From: Fidelibacterota bacterium
GTDB taxonomy: Bacteria > Fidelibacterota > Marinisomatia > Marinisomatales > UBA1611
Length of the DNA: 43,703 nucleotides
Direction: 5' to 3'
NCBI GenBank assembly: GCA_002708715.1
Contig: PAPB01000032.1
Coordinates: forward strand, 1-43,703
Shown here: positions 1 to 8,156 of the stretch, in pieces
Numbering within the stretch: position 1 is the first letter of the stretch
Layout of the letters: every line of letters starts with the position of its first letter
The notes under the pieces: model-generated
The model's input: the letters and a program-made list of their open reading frames with translations, nothing else
Told to the model about the DNA's origin: nothing
Databases searched by the model: none
Made by a program: the position numbers and the translations under genes

Positions 1-1
1 A

Positions 2-274
2 GTTGTATTAGTTATTACTGATGGTTGGGATACAGGTAATACAAAACAATTAAGTCAAGAATTTGATCGACTATATAGAAGTTGCTACCGGTTAATATGG
101 CTTAATCCCAATCTTGGTTATCAAGATTTTGAGCCCATCACAGCAGGTGTTCAGATAATAATGAAATACGTCGATGATTTTTTACCTATTCATAATCTAA
201 ATTGTTTGACTGATTTAGGCGACTTATTATCTTCCCTTCATCATCATCCAGAAAAGTTTAGGGCGCTTGCATGA
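2..274 (+). CDS. CoxE-like VWA-domain protein, C-terminal part (5'-truncated by window)
   Basis: Reading frame 2 is open from the window edge to a TGA at 272-274 and gives about 90 residues. It carries the C-terminal signature of the CoxE family of von Willebrand A proteins: VLVITDGWDTGN, then an LIWLNPNLG segment, then an Asp-rich VDDFLPIHNL stretch. CoxE proteins work with a MoxR-type ATPase (CoxD) in maturing molybdenum hydroxylases such as CO dehydrogenase and xanthine dehydrogenase relatives. The stop overlaps the start of the following MocA-like gene (ATGA), so the two are translationally coupled. The genes after it (MocA, XdhC, desulfurase) agree with this role. The VWA metal-binding N-terminus lies outside the window, so only family membership is claimed. 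Confidence 0.8.
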   Translation, partial: VVLVITDGWDTGNTKQLSQEFDRLYRSCYRLIWLNPNLGYQDFEPITAGVQIIMKYVDDFLPIHNLNCLTDLGDLLSSLHHHPEKFRALA

Positions 275-882
275 AATTATCCGCAACAATATTAGCGGCT
301 GGAGCATCAAAAAGGATGGGAGATTTAAATAAATTATTACTTCAAATAGATAATAAACCAATTATATACTTAGTCTGCAAAACAACACTGGGATCAAAAT
401 TAGATCAAATAATTTTGGTAACAGGATATGAGAATTCGAAAATTGAAAAAACGGTACCTAAGGGAATAGATAATATTGTCTATAATAAGAAATGGAGACA
501 GGGTATGATGAGCTCGATTTATGCTGGATTATCAAACCTAGATGATGATGTTGATGGTAACATGATTATTTTAGGCGATATGCCACTAATCACAGAACAT
601 ACTATCAATCTATTAATTGATGAATTTAAGATAAACAATGGTAACCGCATCGTATATCCCATTTACGAGGCAAGACAAGCAAACCCTGTAATATTTCCCA
701 AAAAATATTTTGCTGAAATTTTGGATTCAGAAGGTGATAAGGGGTGTAAAAAAGTACTCAAAAAATATCCTGGTGATGCTGTTGGTGTCCATATCAATTC
801 AGATGAGGTCATTGTTGATTGCGACACTAGAGATGATTATCTTTTAGTTGAAAAGAAATTACTAAACAATGTCCAGACATAA
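271..882 (+). CDS. mocA: MocA/MobA-like molybdopterin nucleotidyltransferase
   Basis: Predicted to transfer a nucleotide, by family most often CMP, to molybdopterin, making the dinucleotide cofactor used by xanthine-dehydrogenase-family enzymes. The N-terminus has the glycine-rich NTP-binding motif LAAGASKRMG (residues 8-17) followed by NKLL. Residues 77-86 hold the QGMMSSIYAG segment and residues 101-106 the LGDMPL metal-binding motif. At 203 aa the length is normal for MocA/MobA-like proteins. The ATG at 271 overlaps the CoxE stop, and the end overlaps the start of XdhC by 14 nt. The neighbours favour CTP-using MocA over GTP-using MobA, but sequence alone does not prove this. Confidence 0.85.
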   Translation: MKLSATILAAGASKRMGDLNKLLLQIDNKPIIYLVCKTTLGSKLDQIILVTGYENSKIEKTVPKGIDNIVYNKKWRQGMMSSIYAGLSNLDDDVDGNMIILGDMPLITEHTINLLIDEFKINNGNRIVYPIYEARQANPVIFPKKYFAEILDSEGDKGCKKVLKKYPGDAVGVHINSDEVIVDCDTRDDYLLVEKKLLNNVQT

Positions 883-1666
883 AGATTTATTCCAAACTAT
901 ATTTCAATTGGAGACCGATGAGATACCTTATGCCATAGCCTCTATCTTTCAGGTGCATGGATCTTCATCTGGTAAGGTTGGTGACAAGGCGATATTTGAT
1001 GAGGAAGGTAAAAGAATTATTGGCTACATTGGCGGCGGTTGCATTGAAAATCGAGTGGCTGCAACTGCGAAGGAATCATTGATTGATGGCCTGCCAAAAA
1101 CGATTGAGATAGATTTAGATAGTGACGAAATGGGAATGGGCATACCTTGTGGAGGATATATGTCAGTTATTGTAGAACCTCAAATGTTAAATAAAACTCT
1201 TTTAATTAGAGGGATGGGTGGTCTTACTGAAATTTTATGTAAAATGGCTAGTATATTAAAGTTTAAGGTTATTGTTCAAACTTCAAAAGAAGAAAAAGAT
1301 CGATATCCAGATGCAGAAATGATCATTACAGATACGCTTGAAATAGATGATATAGATTTCCCCCTTGATTATTTTATTCTTGCTACGCACCATCGTAATG
1401 ATGATAGAATTAGTTTTGAAGCATTAAAAAAGGGCATCCCCTATGTAGGTGTAGTTGCTAGTGCAAAAAAAACTGGTATCATTTTAGAATACTTACGTAA
1501 GAATGGAGCCACAGAAAAAGAATTAGAATGTTTTTTCTCTCCAACAGGTTTGGAATTAAATGCGAAGACTCCTGAACATATTGCACTAAGTATTTTATCA
1601 GAAATGGTGATGCTTACAAACGGTGGATCAGGTAAACAAAAAAAATTAAAATCAATTACTGACTAA
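869..1666 (+). CDS. xdhC: XdhC/CoxI family Moco chaperone
   Basis: XdhC proteins bind molybdenum cofactor, promote its sulfuration and help insert it into xanthine dehydrogenase-type enzymes. The N-terminal XdhC/CoxI domain shows the GYIGGGCIENRV motif (about 52-63) and the PCGG motif (93-96) followed by VIVEP. A Rossmann-like C-terminal domain begins near residue 110 (LLIRGMGG). It ends with the family signature SPTGLELNAKTPEHIALSI near residue 225. The 265-aa length is typical. It overlaps mocA and is 4 nt upstream of a cysteine desulfurase, a gene order that matches its known need for a sulfur donor. Confidence 0.9.
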   Translation: MSRHKDLFQTIFQLETDEIPYAIASIFQVHGSSSGKVGDKAIFDEEGKRIIGYIGGGCIENRVAATAKESLIDGLPKTIEIDLDSDEMGMGIPCGGYMSVIVEPQMLNKTLLIRGMGGLTEILCKMASILKFKVIVQTSKEEKDRYPDAEMIITDTLEIDDIDFPLDYFILATHHRNDDRISFEALKKGIPYVGVVASAKKTGIILEYLRKNGATEKELECFFSPTGLELNAKTPEHIALSILSEMVMLTNGGSGKQKKLKSITD

Positions 1667-1670
1667 TATA

Positions 1671-2837
1671 ATGGATAAACCAATCTATTTGGATAATCAG
1701 GCAACCACACCAATAGATCCAGAGGTTTTAAAAGCCATGCTTCCTTTTTTTAAGGAAAAGTTTGGTAATGCCTCCAGTATACATCATGTTTATGGTTTCG
1801 AATCTAAAAAGGCAGTAGAGGATTCTAGAAAAATTTTAGCTCGTAGTATTAGAGCTAGAGCAAGAGAGATTACATTCACTAGTGGAGCGACAGAGGCTAT
1901 TAATCTTGCAATTAAGGGAGTTTCGGGTACATATAATTCAAAACAACATATTATTACACAGGCTACTGAGCATAGCGCTGTTTTAGATACATGTAAATCA
2001 ATTGAGAAAAAAGGATGGAATGTATCCATTCTTCCCGTTGATTCAATGGGTGTGGTTGATCCACAGTCTGTTGAAGATGCTATAACTAATGAGACTGTTT
2101 TAATCTCCATCATGCATGCTAATAATGAAATTGGAGCCATTCAGCCTATAAAAAAAATTGGTAATATTTGTAAAAAGAATAATATTTTATTTTTTGTTGA
2201 TGCTTGCCAATCTTTTGGGAAATTAGATTTAGATGTTCGTGATATGAAAATTGATCTTTTAGCTGCTACAGCACATAAACTATATGGACCAAAAGGTATT
2301 GGATTTCTTTACTCTTCTCAAAAGGACCCAAAGGTCAATTTAGAAATGCAAATAGAGGGCGGTGGACATGAAAGAGGGATGAGGTCGGGGACTCTACCCG
2401 CTCCTCTAATTGTAGGCTTTGCAAAAGCAATAGAGGTTAGCTTAGAAAATCAGAAATCTGAATATAAGCTTTTAGGAAAACTTAGAGATGATTTATGGGA
2501 TGGAATTAAAAGTAGGCATACTGATGTAATTTTAAATGGAAGTATTGAGAATGGCTTGTCTCATAATCTTAATATTTGTTTTCCTAAGTTAGATGCAGAA
2601 ACTATGATAATGAAAATGAAGGGGATTGCTTGTTCAACTGGCTCAGCATGTAGCAGTGCAAATTTAGAGCCTTCTCATGTGATAAAAGCGATAGGCCGTG
2701 ATAATGAGTTGGCCCACTCTGCTTTACGTTTTAGCATAGGAAGATTTAATACACACGAAGAAATTAAATTTGCAATCAGTGAAATAAATAATGTAGTAGA
2801 TGCTATAAAATCAGCTAAACTAAAACGAAAAAATTGA
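1671..2837 (+). CDS. Cysteine desulfurase, NifS/IscS class
   Basis: PLP enzyme that converts cysteine to alanine and a protein-bound persulfide. The PLP lysine is Lys203 in AHKLYGPKG, the cofactor-stacking histidine is His101 in ATEHSAV, and the persulfide cysteine is Cys327 in CSTGSACSS. HANNEIGAIQ (149-158) and GGGHERGMRSGT (230-241) are further family motifs. At 388 aa it is full length. It lies 4 nt after xdhC, and no iscU, iscA or sufE neighbour is visible, so it is inferred to be a dedicated sulfur donor for the Mo hydroxylase, like the NifS4/XdhC pair known from Rhodobacter. It may also serve tRNA or Fe-S pathways. Confidence 0.9.
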   Translation: MDKPIYLDNQATTPIDPEVLKAMLPFFKEKFGNASSIHHVYGFESKKAVEDSRKILARSIRARAREITFTSGATEAINLAIKGVSGTYNSKQHIITQATEHSAVLDTCKSIEKKGWNVSILPVDSMGVVDPQSVEDAITNETVLISIMHANNEIGAIQPIKKIGNICKKNNILFFVDACQSFGKLDLDVRDMKIDLLAATAHKLYGPKGIGFLYSSQKDPKVNLEMQIEGGGHERGMRSGTLPAPLIVGFAKAIEVSLENQKSEYKLLGKLRDDLWDGIKSRHTDVILNGSIENGLSHNLNICFPKLDAETMIMKMKGIACSTGSACSSANLEPSHVIKAIGRDNELAHSALRFSIGRFNTHEEIKFAISEINNVVDAIKSAKLKRKN

Positions 2838-2908
2838 AATTTATATTAGTTGCATTTAGTATAAGACTCTAATAGATTTTATTAAATAATTATCTTTTAG
2901 CCAAAAAA

Positions 2909-2996
2909 CCTACGTTGAATTTTTAATAAGGTTGATGGCCGATACGGTTTTAATGGAAACATTAAAATTAGCTCCCGATTTCTGCTGAACTGTAGA
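2909..2996 (+). promoter_or_regulatory. Candidate Moco riboswitch (MOCO RNA motif) upstream of moaA
   Basis: The 175-nt gap before moaA folds into an architecture like the Moco RNA. A closing stem pairs 2910-2916 with 2988-2995, with one bulged U. Inside it is a perfect 8-bp hairpin, TTTTAATG at 2948-2955 with CATTAAAA at 2960-2967, capped by a GAAA tetraloop. After it comes a conserved-looking GCTCCCGATTTC stretch at 2971-2982. A GNRA-capped stem plus a CUCCCG-like element in front of moaA is what the family would predict. The match is from memory of the consensus, not from a covariance model, and no terminator hairpin is visible, so translational control would be more likely. Confidence 0.6.
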
Positions 2997-3012
2997 ATGA
3001 ATTGGAATTAGA

Positions 3013-4041
3013 ATGACAAACTTAACTGATATCACCACTAAGGATATCCAAGTGGATAGCCCTATTACTGATCGTTTTGGTAGAGTATTTAATTATCTCA
3101 GAATTGCTGTAAATGAATATTGTAACCTACGGTGTATATATTGCATGCCTGAAGAGGGAGTCCCATTTCAAACTAGAGATAGACTTTTAGGTAGAAATGA
3201 GATTTTTAAAATAATTAAAATAATGGCAGACTTAGGTGTCTCTAAAATAAGATTTACTGGAGGTGAGCCATTAATTCGTAAAGATCTTATAGATTTAATT
3301 CATTTTACATCCAAAAAAACTAATATTGATTCTATTCACTTAACTACCAATGGAGTTTTACTTCCTGAATATATTAATCGGTTAGTAGAAATAGGATTAA
3401 ACGGAATCAATATAAGTCTTGATACCCTTAATAAATCAAAATTTAAAAAAATTACAAGAAGAGAGGGGTTAGACAAAGTTTTAGAGGGTTTGCATTTAGC
3501 GATTAATTCTGGGATACAATCAATAAAGGTAAATGTTGTTGCGATGAAAGATTTTAATGATGATGAAATTTCAGATTTTGTTGAATTAACTAAAGATAAT
3601 AATATTACAGTTAGATTTATTGAGTTAATGCCATTTGATTCACACCAAATATGGAAAACTGGGAAATTTTTTAGATCAGATCAAATTGTTAAATATTTAA
3701 AATCACATTACGAAGGATTACAATCAGTAACAGGAAGCAGTACTGAACATTTTATATTTGACATTAAAGATTATATAGGTAGAGTAGCTGTGATCCCTTC
3801 TTATACCAGAAGTCTATGTGGTGATTGTAATCGCATAAGAATTACTGCGGATGGAAAATTATTAAATTGTTTATACAGCCAAAAAGAAACAAATATTAGG
3901 GATGCTATTCGGACCGGGATGTCAGACGTCGAAATTAAAGATTTAATTCTTTTTGCAATGCAAAAGAAGTTGAAAGATGGGTGGGTTGCACAAAATCAGG
4001 GTGAAGATTCAAGAGAGTCTATGACACAAATAGGAGGATAA
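3013..4041 (+). CDS. moaA: GTP 3',8-cyclase MoaA
   Basis: Radical SAM enzyme for the first step of Moco synthesis, cyclising GTP to 3',8-cyclo-GTP. The SAM [4Fe-4S] cluster ligands are Cys37, Cys41 and Cys44 (CNLRCIYC). The second, substrate-binding cluster uses Cys269, Cys272 and Cys286 (CGDC...NC). FTGGEPL lies at 81-87, and the protein ends in the conserved GG dipeptide. At 342 aa it is complete. It is the first gene after the candidate riboswitch, and its 3' end contains an AGGAGG ribosome-binding site for the moaC-mogA fusion that starts 2 nt after its stop. Confidence 0.97.
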   Translation: MTNLTDITTKDIQVDSPITDRFGRVFNYLRIAVNEYCNLRCIYCMPEEGVPFQTRDRLLGRNEIFKIIKIMADLGVSKIRFTGGEPLIRKDLIDLIHFTSKKTNIDSIHLTTNGVLLPEYINRLVEIGLNGINISLDTLNKSKFKKITRREGLDKVLEGLHLAINSGIQSIKVNVVAMKDFNDDEISDFVELTKDNNITVRFIELMPFDSHQIWKTGKFFRSDQIVKYLKSHYEGLQSVTGSSTEHFIFDIKDYIGRVAVIPSYTRSLCGDCNRIRITADGKLLNCLYSQKETNIRDAIRTGMSDVEIKDLILFAMQKKLKDGWVAQNQGEDSRESMTQIGG

Positions 4042-4043
4042 AT

Positions 4044-4985
4044 ATGACTAAATTTTCTCATATCGATGATAATGGTAATGTGAAAATGGTTGATGTTACA
4101 GATAAACTTTCTACAGCTAGGGTTGCTAAGGCTGAAGGAAAAATTTATATGAAACCTGAAACTATTGCAGCTATTAAAGATGATACATTGCCTAAGGGTA
4201 ATGTTTTGACTACCGCAAAGATCGCAGGGATTCAGGCTGCAAAAAAAACAGCAGATATGATACCTATGTGTCACCAATTGAATTTATCATTTGTAGATAT
4301 TGAGTTTGATATTGATTTTGATTGTATTTGCATACGATCTGTAGTAAAAACAAAAGAAGCTACCGGTGTAGAGATGGAAGCACTCTCTGCAGTCACTATT
4401 ACTGCTATTACAATTTATGATATGAGTAAATCTGTAGATAAAACCATGGAGATTAACGGAATTAAATTAGTAGAAAAAATAGGTGGGAAATCAGATCATG
4501 CTACAGAATACAGACCGAACGTAGGAGTCATAACTTTGAGTGATGGTGTTGCAAGAGGTGAAAGAGAAGATACATCTGGGAAAATATTGGCAGATGGATT
4601 CATATATTCTGGATGTAGTGTTAAACATCAAATGGTGCTTGAAGATGGCTCTGATAAATTAGTTCCAATAATTCATGATTGGATTAGTTCTGGTGTAGAA
4701 CTCATCCTTACAACGGGTGGAACTGGTCTAAGCCCACGGGATCTGACTATCGAAACCTTAGAGGGCATTTTTGATTCAAAATTGACAGGTATTGAGCAGT
4801 CATTACATTCTTATGGAAGAGGTAAGGTGAAAACGGCGATGTTGTCGCGCTTAACTGCTGGGCTTGTAAAAGGATCTATTATTATTTGTTTACCTGGAAG
4901 TCCTGGAGCAGCAAAAGATGCATTAAGTGTGTTAATCCCAACTATATTTCATTCGTTCCATATGATGAAGGGTGAACAACATTAA
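4044..4985 (+). CDS. moaC-mogA: MoaC-MogA/MoaB fusion (cPMP synthase and molybdopterin adenylyltransferase)
   Basis: Two Moco enzymes in one chain. Residues 1 to about 155 are MoaC, which converts 3',8-cyclo-GTP to cPMP, with KTADMIPMCHQL near 68-79 and GVEMEALSAVT near 108-118. Residues about 159-313 are a MogA/MoaB domain that adenylylates molybdopterin, with TTGGTGLSPRDLT at 223-235 and CLPGSPGA near the end. The linker is only a few residues. Such fusions are known in several bacterial groups. An AGGAGG site sits about 7 nt before the ATG. It is followed immediately by the TauE-like gene with no spacer. Confidence 0.93.
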   Translation: MTKFSHIDDNGNVKMVDVTDKLSTARVAKAEGKIYMKPETIAAIKDDTLPKGNVLTTAKIAGIQAAKKTADMIPMCHQLNLSFVDIEFDIDFDCICIRSVVKTKEATGVEMEALSAVTITAITIYDMSKSVDKTMEINGIKLVEKIGGKSDHATEYRPNVGVITLSDGVARGEREDTSGKILADGFIYSGCSVKHQMVLEDGSDKLVPIIHDWISSGVELILTTGGTGLSPRDLTIETLEGIFDSKLTGIEQSLHSYGRGKVKTAMLSRLTAGLVKGSIIICLPGSPGAAKDALSVLIPTIFHSFHMMKGEQH

Positions 4986-5723
4986 GTGGAATATGTTCTG
5001 CCTATATTATTTCTGTTCATATCTTTTATTTATTCATCCGTTGGCCTAGGTGGTGGTTCATCATACACGGCACTTATGGCGATAATGGGCATTAACTATC
5101 AATTAATACCAACTACGTCCCTTACACTAAATTTAGTGGTTACTTTTATTGGGATGTTAAATTTTTGGCGAAATGGTCATGGTCGTTTTAATTTGGTTGC
5201 ACCATTTTTAATCACATCAATCCCTATGGCATATATAGCTGGATCACTTAATCTGCCAGAGTTTATGTTTCAAATTATACTTACTGCGACTTTAATTCTT
5301 GTGGTAGTAAGAATATATATTTTTGATGGACTGGCTATCACGTATCAATTATCCAATATAGAGAGATGGGCCTTAATTTTTTGTTTGGGTTCGGTTCTAG
5401 GATTTGTTGCCGGAGCTATTGGGATTGGTGGTGGTATTTATCTTGTTCCATTAATCATTATGTTTGGATTGGGATCGACAAAAGAAGCTTCAGCTGCAGG
5501 AGCGATGTTTATTTGGGCTAATTCTTTGGCAGGGTTCATTGCAAGGTTTCAGTTAGGAGCCTTTGAAAATAAATTTATTTTTCCTTTGGTAGGTGCAGTA
5601 GTAGTTGGTGGTTTCTCTGGTTCTTATTTTGGGTCTAAAAAGTATGATAGTAAAACAATTCAAAAAATAATGGGCGTTGTTATTATTTTGGCAATTTTAA
5701 TTTTAATACAGAGGATGCTATGA
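4986..5723 (+). CDS. TauE/SafE family membrane permease
   Basis: A 245-aa polytopic inner-membrane protein of the TauE/SafE (DUF81) family. The two-fold pseudo-repeat of the family is visible: SSVGLGGGSSYTALMAIMG near residue 17 and GAIGIGGGIYLVPLIIMFG near residue 143, with roughly eight hydrophobic segments. Members export or import small sulfur anions or organosulfonates. Its place between moaC-mogA and moeA, with GTG start directly after the upstream stop and a stop that overlaps the moeA ATG, suggests handling of a sulfur anion or oxyanion linked to Moco synthesis. The substrate is unknown, and molybdate or sulfite are guesses. Confidence 0.8.
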   Translation: MEYVLPILFLFISFIYSSVGLGGGSSYTALMAIMGINYQLIPTTSLTLNLVVTFIGMLNFWRNGHGRFNLVAPFLITSIPMAYIAGSLNLPEFMFQIILTATLILVVVRIYIFDGLAITYQLSNIERWALIFCLGSVLGFVAGAIGIGGGIYLVPLIIMFGLGSTKEASAAGAMFIWANSLAGFIARFQLGAFENKFIFPLVGAVVVGGFSGSYFGSKKYDSKTIQKIMGVVIILAILILIQRML

Positions 5724-6943
5724 TACCATTTCAAGAAGCTAAATCTATTATCGCGCAAAATCTCTTTAACATGAGAAAGGAGACAGTGACTTTAAATGAA
5801 TCCGTTGGAAGAGTATTAAGACAAAATATTGTTTCTTCTTTTCCATCTCCGCGTTTTAATAATTCGGCTATGGATGGATTTGCTGTGCGTTCTAAAGATT
5901 TAAAAGATGCATCAAAAATGAATCCTATCAAATTAAAGATTGTTGGTGTTAGCTCAGCTGGATTACCATCGAATATATCTATTGGTAAAGGGGAGTGTGC
6001 TCAATGTATGACTGGTGCAGAAATACCAAAAGGTGCAGATGCAATTGTGATGGTAGAAGATACGAGTGGATTTTTAGATAATGATTTTGTAAACATAATG
6101 ACTTCAGTATCATTTGGTAAACATATTCGTAAAAAAGGTGAAGAGATTAAAGAGGGTGATGTATTAATTAAAGAAGGGATTCGCATTACAGCTAATGAGA
6201 TAGGTACCTGTGCTACTTTTGGATATGGAGAATTAGATGTATCAAAAAGACCTAAAGTCTCAATTTTTGGGACTGGCAATGAGCTTGTAGAACCAGGCAT
6301 GAAGTTGGGCAAAGGGCAGATCTATAATTCTAACCTCTATGTTTTTTCAGAGTTAGTAGAAAAAGCTGGAGCTGAAATTAAAATGAGAGAAGTTATAAAA
6401 GACGATAAAGAATCTTTAAAGTCATTTTTATCTCAAGCTTTAGAAGAATCAGATGTAATTATTTCGTCAGGCGGTGTATCGATGGGACGCTATGATTATG
6501 TTAGAGATGTTTTGATTGAACTAGGGGTAAAAGAACATTTTTGGAAGGTCGCGCAAAAACCAGGGAAGCCACTATTTTTTGGAACAAAAGAAAATAAATT
6601 AATTTTTGGACTTCCAGGGAACCCAGTCTCGTCATATATAGGTTTTATGAAGTGGGTTTGGCCTGTATTAAAAGATATAATGGGTGAAAATATTGAAAAG
6701 CCCTTATATGGAAAATTAGATGAACTTTTCCCTAGAGAGAAAACAAAGCACAGATTTTTATTTGGACAGGCAGAGTATAAAAATGGGATATTAGTTTGTC
6801 GTCCTACTATTCGTTTAGGTTCTCATATGCTTACTTCTGCATTAGGTGCTAATTGTATTTTAAGTGCAAAACCTGGAGATGGGTTTTTAAAACCTGGAGA
6901 ATCTATAAGAATAAATTTATTACCATGGAAATGTATCCAATGA
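5720..6943 (+). CDS. moeA: Molybdopterin molybdenumtransferase MoeA
   Basis: Inserts molybdate into adenylylated molybdopterin to finish Moco. The domain II/III motif NSAMDGFAV lies at 48-56, the MogA-like fold motif SGGVSMGRYDY near 250, and FWKVAQKPGKPL followed by GLPGNPVSS near 296. The 407-aa length is normal. The ATG overlaps the TauE stop, with a GAGGA sequence just upstream as ribosome-binding site. The stop overlaps the preferred start of the rhodanese-MoeB gene at 6940. Confidence 0.95.
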   Translation: MIPFQEAKSIIAQNLFNMRKETVTLNESVGRVLRQNIVSSFPSPRFNNSAMDGFAVRSKDLKDASKMNPIKLKIVGVSSAGLPSNISIGKGECAQCMTGAEIPKGADAIVMVEDTSGFLDNDFVNIMTSVSFGKHIRKKGEEIKEGDVLIKEGIRITANEIGTCATFGYGELDVSKRPKVSIFGTGNELVEPGMKLGKGQIYNSNLYVFSELVEKAGAEIKMREVIKDDKESLKSFLSQALEESDVIISSGGVSMGRYDYVRDVLIELGVKEHFWKVAQKPGKPLFFGTKENKLIFGLPGNPVSSYIGFMKWVWPVLKDIMGENIEKPLYGKLDELFPREKTKHRFLFGQAEYKNGILVCRPTIRLGSHMLTSALGANCILSAKPGDGFLKPGESIRINLLPWKCIQ

Positions 6944-7914
6944 TTATTACACCAAAAGAATTGAAACAATGGTATGATAATGGAAAGCGTTTTACGGTAT
7001 TGGATATGAGACCAAAAAATCAAATCGAAGAATTTCCATTAATTGATTTAAGGCATACTATTGGTACCCCTGATTCTATAGATAAACTAAAGGGAGATAA
7101 AGTTCTTGTTTGTCAATTTGGTATTATCACAGAAGGTATGATTATTGAAAATAATTTAAATAATACTTATAGTTTGTTAGGTGGCGTACAGGCATGGAAT
7201 GAATATTTAAGTAAAAAAAATGATTTAAGTCGTTGGTCGCGCCAAACTATTTTAAATGAAATTGGGATTAAAGGTCAAAAAAAAATTATGGAAGCAAAGG
7301 TTGCAATAGTTGGAATGGGGGGTCTTGGTTGTCCAGCGGCGCAATCTTTAATTACTGCTGGCATTGGTTTTTTAAAAATCATTGATGGTGATACTATCGC
7401 TTTATCAAATCTTCATAGACAGCATTTATACAATTTAGAAAATCTAGGGAAGAAAAAGGTAGATGTTGCAAAGCAGGCTCTAGAGAAATTATCTAATCAT
7501 GCAATTATTGATAAACAGGATTTATTTCTTAAACGAAGAAATGGAAGGCAATTATTAAATGGTGTTGATGTTATAATAGATGCAACGGATAATATTGCCA
7601 CTAGACAATTAATTGATTACTTTTCTAAAGAAATGAACATTCCCATGATATATGGAAGTCTATATAGATTTGAGGGGCAGGTAGGGATTTTTAATGTGGA
7701 AGGAGCAAAAGGTTATTCTGATTTGTTTCCGAAAAATTTATCTGGTGGCAAGACATGCGATGATGCAGGCGTATTAGGGATGCTACCATCCATCATCGGA
7801 AATATTCAAGCTTTAGAAACATTAAAAATAATTACAGACCTAAAACCTAATCTAGTTGGTCGATTACTAATATATGATGGTCTTAACCATATAACAGAGA
7901 TAATTGAATTATGA
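6940..7914 (+). CDS. Rhodanese-MoeB/ThiF fusion, MoaD-activating E1-like enzyme lacking the zinc cysteines
   Basis: Adenylylates the MoaD C-terminus so that it can accept sulfur. In-frame ATGs occur at 6925, 6931 and 6940. I choose 6940 because its ATGA overlaps the moeA stop. Residues 1 to about 92 are a rhodanese-like domain with a likely active Cys58 (VLVCQFGI) and the LLGGVQAW motif at 79-86. Residues about 95-324 are an E1-like domain with GMGGLGC (125-131), SNLHRQ (156-161) and DATDN near 210. Domain order is reversed relative to MOCS3, where rhodanese is C-terminal. The CxxC pair of the MoeB zinc site is replaced by GYSD near residue 257, and no second pair is present. Confidence 0.88.
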   Translation: MIITPKELKQWYDNGKRFTVLDMRPKNQIEEFPLIDLRHTIGTPDSIDKLKGDKVLVCQFGIITEGMIIENNLNNTYSLLGGVQAWNEYLSKKNDLSRWSRQTILNEIGIKGQKKIMEAKVAIVGMGGLGCPAAQSLITAGIGFLKIIDGDTIALSNLHRQHLYNLENLGKKKVDVAKQALEKLSNHAIIDKQDLFLKRRNGRQLLNGVDVIIDATDNIATRQLIDYFSKEMNIPMIYGSLYRFEGQVGIFNVEGAKGYSDLFPKNLSGGKTCDDAGVLGMLPSIIGNIQALETLKIITDLKPNLVGRLLIYDGLNHITEIIEL

Positions 7915-8156
7915 TTAAAGTAAAATTAAAATGTTTTTCACAGGTTAAATATGCATTGGGTTCAAACCAATTGGTTTTTGAATTAGAAGATGGTACATCA
8001 ACTGATGATCTAGAAAATATTATCCGTAAAAAAGCTGAAGGTAAATTAGATGACGTTACTCTTGGCATTGCAATTAATAAAAAATATATTTTTAATAATA
8101 CGAAATTAAGTGATGGTGATGAAATTGCATTTATACCACCAGTACAAGGTGGATAA
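7911..8156 (+). CDS. moaD: Molybdopterin synthase sulfur-carrier subunit MoaD
   Basis: Small ubiquitin-like carrier whose C-terminal Gly-Gly is thiocarboxylated and gives sulfur to MoaE. The 81-aa protein ends exactly in FIPPVQGG, the required free diglycine terminus, and has the beta-grasp pattern with SDGDEIAFIPP before it. Its ATG overlaps the stop of the rhodanese-MoeB gene, its activating enzyme, and its stop abuts the moaE ATG. Co-translation of E1, carrier and synthase subunit is therefore likely. Confidence 0.93.
   Translation: MIKVKLKCFSQVKYALGSNQLVFELEDGTSTDDLENIIRKKAEGKLDDVTLGIAINKKYIFNNTKLSDGDEIAFIPPVQGG

Noticed and set aside
6853-6939. Upstream extension of the rhodanese-MoeB frame
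   Set aside because: It lies wholly inside moeA and adds a basic segment without domain similarity. ATG 6940 overlaps the moeA stop and begins just before the rhodanese domain.
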